A stretch of DNA of 64,000 nucleotides, from the NCBI RefSeq assembly GCF_000186865.1, contig NW_008705570.1, forward strand, positions 1,061,350 to 1,125,349, written 5' to 3'. The position numbers and the translations under genes were made by a program. This document shows positions 58,041 through 64,000 of the stretch, piece after piece. The stretch is from Aureococcus anophagefferens. Taxonomy: Eukaryota; Sar; Pelagophyceae; Pelagomonadales; Pelagomonadaceae. The notes beneath the pieces were generated by a model. It had not been told where the DNA came from. It ran no database searches and saw nothing but the letters and a program-made list of their open reading frames with translations. How positions within the stretch are numbered: position 1 is the stretch's first letter; the number at the start of each line of letters is the position of its first letter.

Positions 58041-60397
58041 TTCGACGTCGACAGGCCCCTCGCGAAGATGGGCGCGTCCGGCGGCGTTCCGCAGAAGCAG
58101 GGCCCGTCGGGCGGCTTCCTGCAGAAGCAGGGCTCGAGGCCCGCGCTGGTGAAGCAGGCGAGCTCGCGCCTCGCGCCCGAGGAGCCCAGGGTGCGCAAGG
58201 CGACCTTCGGCCGGCGGACGCAGTTCGCGGCGCCGCGCGGCCCGCCGGCGCCGCTCGCGGCCGCGGCGCGCGCGCGGCACCCGTCCTTGGTCCGCGAGGC
58301 CGCGGGCGGCCGCCGGTCGCTCCGGGGTCCCCTGGGCGACCCGAGCCGGCGCAAGTCGCTGGGCATCGACCACCAGTCCATGCCCGTCACGGAGCAGCAG
58401 CTCCGCGAGCTCTTCTATATCGTCAACGTCGACTTCAAGGACACGTTCAACGCGAACGAGTCGCGAAAAAACGACAAGAACGTGCTGGACCGCGGCGAGT
58501 TCATCGAATTGTTGACGCGCCTCGCGCTGCTGCGCTACGCGGACCCGAAGGAGCCCGACGGCAAGGCGCTGCCCGAGGCGCTCGCGCTGCTCGTCGCGAA
58601 CCACGTCGGCCCCTACATCAAGGCCGTCGCGGAGCTCAACGCGCCGGAGCTCGCGCCCGGCGCGGCGTCGCCGGAGTTGATCGGCAACAACGACGCCTTC
58701 CGGCGCGAGCTCTTCTACACGGAGAAGGTCGACGCCAGGGCAGCAAAAGAGAGCGAAATTCCCAACTTCAAAGGCTCCGATCTCGGCCATTTTCCACTCG
58801 TTTCGGCTGATTTTTGGACGAGCGATCATCTCTCGGAACGGTCTCGAAGCGTGGATGCTGTTTCCGGAACGCGCGCGCGCGGAACACTCACGTTGAAGCG
58901 ACGTCGAACCACCCTTTTGCTGCCCAGGTCGACGCGGTCTTCGCGACGTACGAGCCCGAGCTGAGGCGCATGTTCCAGGAGCACTGCTACGGCTTCGTGC
59001 CCGAGGACCACCCGAAGCACCCGTCGAAGAAGAAGAGGGGCGCCGCGGCGCCGCCCCTCGACATGTTCGGGCCCCGGGCGAAGGGCGAGGACGACGACGG
59101 CGAGGACAACGCGTCCGCGGTGCCGCGGCTCGCGTTCCGCGACTACCTCGAGCTCATGTCGCGGAGCGGCATCTTCGAGATGCGCTACCTGAAGCGGGAC
59201 CGGGAGAACCCGCGGGACGGCGTCGGGCGGGGGCGCCTGACCATGTACGAGATGCTCGCGGACGTCGCGAAGAGCCGGCTGCTGCCCATCGACGACCACG
59301 TGGCCATGGCGGAGAACCACGATTTGGCGTTTGGCGATTTCTTGGAGGCCGTGGGCCGCGCGATCTGGCGGCTGCAGCTGCTGGACGTCGACGGCGACTC
59401 CATGCACTACCACGAGCGCCTCGACAAGTTTTTGCGGAACCTGCGGTCGGAGCTCTACTTCACGGACGGCCACGGCGAGCTCCGCGCGCGCTACGTGCGG
59501 GGCAAGCTCCCGGCGACGCCCGCGTCGGAGGCGCGGCCCCTCGTGGACCCGGCGGAGCTCCGCGCGACGCGCGCGGGGCCCCAGACCGTCGTCGCGTGCG
59601 CGGGCGGCGCGGCGCGCATCGGCCTCAAGCTCAAGAACCTGGGCAAGAAGTTCCACGTGGAGCACCACGACATCACGGCGACGCAGATGGTCAAGTTCGG
59701 CCACAAGCTCAAGAAGATCGCGAAGCGCCACAAGAAGTCCGTCGACGCGGGCGCCGTCGAGCCCCAAAAGGCCGACGCGGCGAAGAACCCCTACGCGCTC
59801 GCCTCCGCGAAGAGCGCGCGGTCGTTGTTCGCGCCCGTCATGTCCGCCGAGGAGATCCGCAAGGCGAAGCCCCGCGTCGACAAGTCGAAGAAGCCCAAGC
59901 CCAACGCCATGCTCGCGGCGTTCGTACGGCAGAATACCGAACCTTTGGAAGCCCTGGCCAAGTCCATCACGGTCTACGAGGAGCCCATCGCCGAGGCGCC
60001 GTCCTACCCCTCGACGCAGGCCGCGGGCGGCTACGCGCCCCCCGACGACTACGCCGACGACTTCGAAGCGTCGCCGGCGCGGGCCAAGGTCGAGGAGCTG
60101 GAGAGCATCCAGGACGAGAAGCGGAAGGTCGCCGACGAGATCGAGGCGCTCAAGGCGCAGATCGCGCGCGAGCAGGCCAAGGAGCGCGCCGCCGCCGACG
60201 ACGACGCCTACGACGACGACTTCGAGGAGGAGAAGGGGCGACGGCCGGCCGTCGACGTCGGCGACGCGTACGCGGACGACGCGTTCGACGACGACGCGGC
60301 CTCGCCGCCGCCGCGGCGCCGCGGCGCCGAGCGGTCCGCGGCCTTCGACGAGCCCGAGAGCGACTCCTTCGACGAAGAGGAGGGGCCCGCGACGTAA
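55827..60397 (+). CDS. Large leucine-rich-repeat protein with introner A4
   Basis: ATG at 55827 in an ideal context (CCACCATGG). Exons 55827-58727 (967 codons) and 58928-60397; 1,456 residues. N-terminal basic/Ser-rich head, then LRRs at ~130-350 (YLENLDLSGTVVGAPGIKAL, LKSLRLDKCGLSDKVAALL, TRLDLSWNLLTKVDML, LQALNLNNCGLDAAAVETL), a long middle domain, an acidic poly-Asp run, then an EF-hand-like helical part repeated twice (LRELFYIVNVDFKDTFNANE; VFATYEPELRRMFQEHCYGF). The C-terminal tail has a coiled coil and DDYADDFE/YDDDFEE motifs seen in many flagellar proteins. A ciliary/flagellar role is inference. The splice restores EK|VDAVFATYEPEL. Confidence 0.75.
58736..58927 (+). mobile_element. Introner element A4 (family A), clean GT-AG copy
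   Basis: 192 bp, flanked by perfect 8-bp duplications GTCGACGC (58728-58735, 58928-58935). Starts CAGGGCAGCAAAAGAG and ends CTTTTGCTGCCCAG, inverted over GGGCAGCAAAAG. Intron 58728-58927 (200 nt, GT-AG, phase 0). The host frame stays open through the whole element, so retention would insert residues rather than stop translation at once. Best type copy of family A in this window. Confidence 0.93.
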
Positions 60398-60521
60398 GGA
60401 GGGGTGCTGAGGTGCGCGTTTTGCAGTGGAGTTGCAGGACGTGTCCCAGGTTGAACCTCTTCGCGGCCCCTTCGTCTGTGCATCGAGATTGAGGCCATCG
60501 TGATCGATCGAGGCCATCGTC

Positions 60522-60947
60522 ATGCTCGCCCAGCTCCTCGTAGCAACCTTCGCCGTCGCCGCGCAGGCCTTCGCGCCTCACGGCGCCACGCGCGCGACCA
60601 TCGCGTTGCGCGCCGTCGTGGCGGAGACGATGCCGGAGTCGCTCGCGGACGTCGGCTGCGACGAAGCGCTCTGGAAGGGCCTGCCTTTCGGCGCGAAGAA
60701 GGACCTGACGCGCTTCGCGGCGGACCCTGACCTCACGGACTACGCGGCGGCGCGCATCGAGACCATGAAGGCCGTCCGGGAGCACCTGAACCCGGACTTC
60801 CTCGACGCCGACTGGGACGAGGCGTCGTGGAACGAGGCAGTCAAGGCCCGCGAGGCCGTGTCCAACGCCGAGGCCGCCGTCGCGACCAAGAAGGCGAAGG
60901 AGTCGACGGCGGCCGACCTCGACGCGCAGTTCAAAGCCGACTCCTAG
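60522..60947 (+). CDS. Plastid-targeted small protein, paralogue 1
   Basis: 141 residues: MLAQLLVATFAVAAQAFAPHG is a signal peptide ending in an AFAP motif, the signature of import into four-membrane red plastids. The mature part has DVGCDEALWKGLPFGAKKDL, MKAVREHLNPDFLDADWDEA and a Lys/Ala C-terminus. It shares these blocks with the next gene (about 350 bp downstream), so the pair is a tandem duplication. Family and function not recognised; no TM helix or cofactor motif. Confidence 0.7.
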   Translation: MLAQLLVATFAVAAQAFAPHGATRATIALRAVVAETMPESLADVGCDEALWKGLPFGAKKDLTRFAADPDLTDYAAARIETMKAVREHLNPDFLDADWDEASWNEAVKAREAVSNAEAAVATKKAKESTAADLDAQFKADS

Positions 60948-61297
60948 GCGCCGCGCGGTAAGCCGAGATTCGTGTGACGAGCGGCCGGGACCCGTCGTGC
61001 TCGATCGAGGGAGAGTTGCCTGCCGGCACTGGGGCCCAGCAGCAGCCCTCGTGCCGCGTCGGGAATCGGGCAGAGTCCGTCTTGCTTGGCGCGGCAGGTC
61101 GAGGCACTATCGCGGCAACATGTGGCTCAACGAAAAGATCTCAGCGAGGCAGCGCCGGCCTGCACGCGCCATGAGCTGAGCCAATGTCGAGGCTTTGCGA
61201 CCTGCAAGTTGTGCGAGGCATCGATCGAGGTCTCAGTGCAAAGCGCGAGTGCAACGATTGCGAACAGCTTACATAAAACATCTGCTGCATCGCAGCC
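60948..61297. other. Intergenic region between the tandem paralogues
   Basis: 350 bases with no supported gene. Open frames here are short and shared between strands. Composition is less GC-rich toward the second gene (AACAGCTTACATAAAACATC at 61262-61281), consistent with its promoter and 5' leader. Confidence 0.4.
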
Positions 61298-61837
61298 ATG
61301 CTCACCAAGCTCCTCGTCGTCGCCGCGGCCGTGCATGGGTTCGCTCCTTCGCAGCGATGCGCCCGCCGGTCCGCCTTGCGCGCCGTGCCGCCGATGCCGG
61401 CGGAGCTGACGGACTTCGGCTGCGACGAGACGCTCTGGAAGGGCCTGCCGCTGGGCGCGCACAGGGACCTCGCGCGCTTCGTCGAGACCGGCAAGCCGGA
61501 CCTCGCGAAGGCGCGCGTCGAGAGCATGAAATTCGTCCGCGAGTACCTGAACCCGGACTATTTGGACGCCGAGTGGGACGAGGCGTCCTGGAACGAGGCC
61601 GTGCAGACCTCCGAGAAGGTCGCGGAGGCCCAGGCGGCCATCGCGAAGAAGGAGGCCAAGGCCGCGAAGCTGGCCGCGGCCAAGGCGAAGAACGCGGCCG
61701 AGAAAGCCGCCAAGGAGGCCGAGGCCGCCGCGCCGGCGAAGGAGGCGGCGCCCGACGTCGCCGCTGCCACGCCGGCAGGCCCAGAAACAGCGGCGACGAC
61801 GGCGAAGTGGGCCTGGAGCGGGCCCGTCTTCGATTAG
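61298..61837 (+). CDS. Plastid-targeted small protein, paralogue 2
   Basis: 179 residues: MLTKLLVVAAAVHGFAPSQR has a shorter signal peptide and the HGFAP plastid motif. The mature part repeats the paralogue-1 pattern (DFGCDETLWKGLPLGAHRDL, MKFVREYLNPDYLDAEWDEASWNEAV), followed by a longer Lys/Ala helix (KEAKAAKLAAAKAKNAAEKA) and a distinct end KWAWSGPVFD. Function unknown. Convergent with the carotenoid isomerase gene, stops 94 bp apart. Confidence 0.7.
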   Translation: MLTKLLVVAAAVHGFAPSQRCARRSALRAVPPMPAELTDFGCDETLWKGLPLGAHRDLARFVETGKPDLAKARVESMKFVREYLNPDYLDAEWDEASWNEAVQTSEKVAEAQAAIAKKEAKAAKLAAAKAKNAAEKAAKEAEAAAPAKEAAPDVAAATPAGPETAATTAKWAWSGPVFD

Positions 61838-61931
61838 CGGGCGCGAGTAAACCCGAGCCGACGGGCGTAGATTACGCGGGAGGCGTCGTCGCGCCGACCC
61901 CGAGCGGGAGTAGATGCAATCGACACGCGTC

Positions 61932-63755
61932 TTACGCGGCGCGGCCGAGCGTGTCCGCGGGCTCGCTCCGCCCCAGGGCGATGCGCCCGCCGGCGACGGG
62001 GTTCGGCGGCGCCGCCTCGCCCCACCAGGCCGTGCCCGCCTTGAGGTCGGCGCCCATGGCGTCGAGGAGCCGCAGGTGGTCGCCGAGGGGCGCGAGCGCG
62101 TTGGCCACGAGGATGCCCGACGCCGCGGCCGCGGGCACGCCGATGCCGGGAAAGTTCGAGTCGCCGACGGTGTAGAGCCCGTCCACGGGCGTGAGCCCGT
62201 TCGCCAACCCGGAAACGCCCGACGGGCCGTAGGAGCCGCGGTGCCGCCGGAGGAAGTCGCGGTGCGTGAGGGGCGTGCCGACGACGACCATCTCGCTCCG
62301 TTTCCGAATATCCGGCACGACGGCCTCGAGCGCGCGCCACAGGGGCTCCGCGGCGGCCTCCTTCTTCGCTTTATACTCTTGGCTCGTCCGGTCCAGGTGC
62401 TCCCAGGCCTCGAAGGGCTCGTGCGCCGCCGCGTAGCAGTGCGCCACGTGCTTCCCCTCCGGCGAGAGGGCCGCGTCGAAGAGCGACGGGATCGAGATGA
62501 TGTACATGTTCTCCCGCGCGTCGATGGCCGCCGCGTCGTCGCCGAGGAAGCCCTCGTTGAACACCGTGTGGTGCACGTCGAGGTCGGCGGGGATGTCGGC
62601 GCCGTCGAAGCCGACCCAGAGGTGCACGAACGACGGCGTCGGCGCCACGTCCCGCTCCGTCGCCGCCCGCCAGGCCGGGGCGACGCGCGCCGGCAGCAGC
62701 TTCACCGTGTTCCAGATGTCCGCGTTGGACACGACGCGGCGAGCTCTCACCTCCGATCCGTCGCGGAGCCGCACGCCGCGCGCTTCGTTCCCCTCGACGA
62801 GGATCTCCGCGACGTGGGCCCGCGTGCGCACCTCCGAGCCGGCCTTCGCGATGCTCGCCGCCAGCGCCTCGGCGACGGCGCCCGAGCCGCCGACGGGGTA
62901 GTCGAGGAACGCGCCCGGCCGGTGCAGGTCGCCGAGCGTGTAGGCGACGGCCGCGCCGACGGTGTCGTCCGCGGGGCGGCCGCTCAGCGCGAAGGCGAGG
63001 TAGTCGAGCCACTTGAGGACGAAGGCGTCGTCGACGTCCGCGAGGTCCGCGAGGGCCGCCGCGGGGCCCGTGAGCAGGTCCGGCATGAACGCGCGCGCGC
63101 GGACGCTCGTCGACGCGATCGCCGGGAGCAGGTACGGCCCCAGCGCCGTCCGCAGGAAGCCCAGCGGGTCGGCGCGCAGGGCCATGGGCGGGCAGGCCAT
63201 GGACGCGTCGACGACGGGCTCGATGGCCGCCAGCAGGCGCCGCCACTGGCCGACGTCGCCGTACTGTCGCACGACGGCCTCGAAGGCCTCGGGCCCGACG
63301 GACATGCGGAAGGCCTCGCCGGCCCGGAGGTCGTGGACGCCCCAGCCGTCGTAGGTCACCCAGTCCACCTCCGCGCCGACGGCGTCCATGACCTGGCGCA
63401 GCGGCGACGTCGACGGCACGCTGCAGCCCGCCCAGAGGCTCGGGCCGCTGTCGAGCGTGTACGCGCCGCGTCTGAAGCCGTGCGCGCAGCCGCCGACGTG
63501 CTCGTGCGACTCCAGCACGACGACGCGCTGGCCGTAGTGGGCCAGCAGCGCGCCGCAGCAGAGGCCGCCGAACCCGCTGCCGATGATGACCGCGTCGTAG
63601 GCCTCATCCGTCGCGGCGGCGCGGCGCGGCGCCGAGCGGCGCGCGGCGGAGCGCGGCGCGCTGCGCGGCGCGAAGCTCGACGCGCGCAGCGCGCAGAGCA
63701 GCAGCGCGAGGAGCTGCCATCGAGCACCCCGCAACTGAGATGACGCGGCGGCCAT
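61932..63755 (-). CDS. Carotenoid isomerase / phytoene-desaturase-like oxidoreductase (CRTISO family)
   Basis: 607 residues. A leader (LLALLLCALRASSFAPRSAP) with the SSFAP motif predicts plastid import. The mature part opens with the FAD dinucleotide-binding motif DAVIIGSGFGGLCCGALLA...VVVLESHEHVGG, then FRRGAYTLDSGPSLWAG, YPVGGSGAVAEALA, RARRVVSNADIWNTV and the C-terminal FAD motif VDGLYTVGDSNFPGIGVPAAAASGI. Order and length fit CRTISO/CrtISO-like proteins, which convert poly-cis lycopene or related carotenoids in the plastid. Which isomer or step it acts on cannot be told from sequence. Confidence 0.85.
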   Translation of the reverse strand: MAAASSQLRGARWQLLALLLCALRASSFAPRSAPRSAARRSAPRRAAATDEAYDAVIIGSGFGGLCCGALLAHYGQRVVVLESHEHVGGCAHGFRRGAYTLDSGPSLWAGCSVPSTSPLRQVMDAVGAEVDWVTYDGWGVHDLRAGEAFRMSVGPEAFEAVVRQYGDVGQWRRLLAAIEPVVDASMACPPMALRADPLGFLRTALGPYLLPAIASTSVRARAFMPDLLTGPAAALADLADVDDAFVLKWLDYLAFALSGRPADDTVGAAVAYTLGDLHRPGAFLDYPVGGSGAVAEALAASIAKAGSEVRTRAHVAEILVEGNEARGVRLRDGSEVRARRVVSNADIWNTVKLLPARVAPAWRAATERDVAPTPSFVHLWVGFDGADIPADLDVHHTVFNEGFLGDDAAAIDARENMYIISIPSLFDAALSPEGKHVAHCYAAAHEPFEAWEHLDRTSQEYKAKKEAAAEPLWRALEAVVPDIRKRSEMVVVGTPLTHRDFLRRHRGSYGPSGVSGLANGLTPVDGLYTVGDSNFPGIGVPAAAASGILVANALAPLGDHLRLLDAMGADLKAGTAWWGEAAPPNPVAGGRIALGRSEPADTLGRAA

Positions 63756-63853
63756 GCTCTCAGCGGCGCGATCACTTCAGGAGCAATCAAGATGAAGTCA
63801 ACAACTCGAGGCTTAGTGCGCTTCCTGATGGGCAGCCCTTGGCCACCGTGTTG

Positions 63854-64000
63854 ATGAACGCGATGAGTATTCTGGGCAGCCTTTTCGCCCTCCTGGCGGG
63901 CATCGTCGGCGGCGACCCGGCCGGGTGCCTCGTCTACCTGCACCAGAACAAAGCAGGCGGCACGACCATGAAGGCCGTGCTGCGCGAGAAGCTGCGCCCG
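63854..64000 (+). CDS. Sulfotransferase-like protein (3' partial)
   Basis: 49 codons before the window ends. MNAMSILGSLFALLAGIVGG is a signal peptide or signal anchor. CLVYLHQNKAGGTTMKAVLREKL fits the 5'-phosphosulfate-binding start of Golgi sulfotransferases (usual form HIPKTGGTTL). Divergent from the carotenoid isomerase gene, 98 bp apart. The rest lies outside the window. Confidence 0.6.
   Translation, partial: MNAMSILGSLFALLAGIVGGDPAGCLVYLHQNKAGGTTMKAVLREKLRP

Noticed and set aside
1..64000. CRISPR array, prophage, insertion sequence or bacterial operon
   Set aside because: No spaced direct repeats of CRISPR type, no integrase or transposase ORF, and genes have eukaryotic introns and targeting signals throughout.

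Overview
The window is nuclear DNA of a very GC-rich, gene-dense photosynthetic stramenopile. The best fit is a pelagophyte such as Aureococcus anophagefferens. The grounds are: (i) eukaryotic genes (K2P channel, CLC channel, MPP-beta, scramblase, TTC4, WBP11, eL41) with real introns; (ii) N-terminal signal peptides followed by a Phe-Ala-Pro motif (QAFAP, HGFAP, SSFAP), which is the bipartite plastid-import signal of algae with a secondary red plastid; (iii) at least seven closely related ~176-203 bp elements with inverted ends and 8-bp target-site duplications (TSDs), each lying exactly where an intron is needed. These match the introner elements (non-autonomous DNA transposons that become introns) known from Aureococcus and Micromonas. 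The species name is inference.

Layout. 1-4.2 kb: 5'-truncated gene with Sfi1-like AFxxW repeats and PH domains, broken by introner B1. 4.2-8.0: RING/ankyrin protein (-). 8.2-9.6: GH79 heparanase-like (+). 10.0-10.5: ubiquitin-like/eL41 fusion (-). 11.5-12.8: TTC4 co-chaperone (+). 13.0-15.3: ankyrin/IQ protein with introner A1 (-). 15.5-16.7: WBP11-like (+). 16.8-18.3: two-pass membrane protein with a 78-nt TSD-flanked intron (-). 18.4-20.1: unknown with introner A2 (+). 20.1-21.3: secreted Cys-rich protein (-). 21.4-22.8: phospholipid scramblase with introner A3 (-). 22.8-24.8: zinc-finger/TPR protein and a UDG-superfamily glycosylase (+). 24.8-26.4: glycosyltransferase-like (-). 26.5-29.9: coiled-coil protein and F-box protein (+). 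30.0-30.9: lipocalin-like (-). 30.9-34.0: alpha/beta hydrolase and MYND/RING/Sel1 protein (+). 34.0-42.2: giant Cys-rich/beta-helix/multi-TM receptor-like protein with introners B2 and C (-). 42.3-44.2: YHS-like and kinase-like genes. 44.4-47.2: MPP-beta and K2P (-). 47.2-48.1: SGNH hydrolase (+). 48.2-51.8: CLC channel and EF-hand protein (-). 51.9-52.4: 11-bp minisatellite. 52.5-53.7: unknown fragment and broken sulfatase (-). 53.9-55.1: repeat protein (+). 55.3-55.7: small TM protein (-). 55.8-60.4: LRR protein with introner A4 (+). 60.5-61.8: tandem plastid-targeted paralogues (+). 61.9-63.8: CRTISO-like carotenoid isomerase (-). 63.9-end: start of a sulfotransferase-like gene (+).

Genes mostly alternate strand, with divergent starts 24-240 bp apart and convergent stops sometimes 2-30 bp apart. 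The genes do not form one pathway. The common thread is the introner system: in each TSD-flanked element the terminal CAG supplies the 3' splice site, and (in all but one copy) the first two bases of the duplicated target (GT or GC) become the 5' splice site, so splicing restores the pre-insertion codons. Several genes also contain one-base frame changes, which look like assembly indels or recent lesions.
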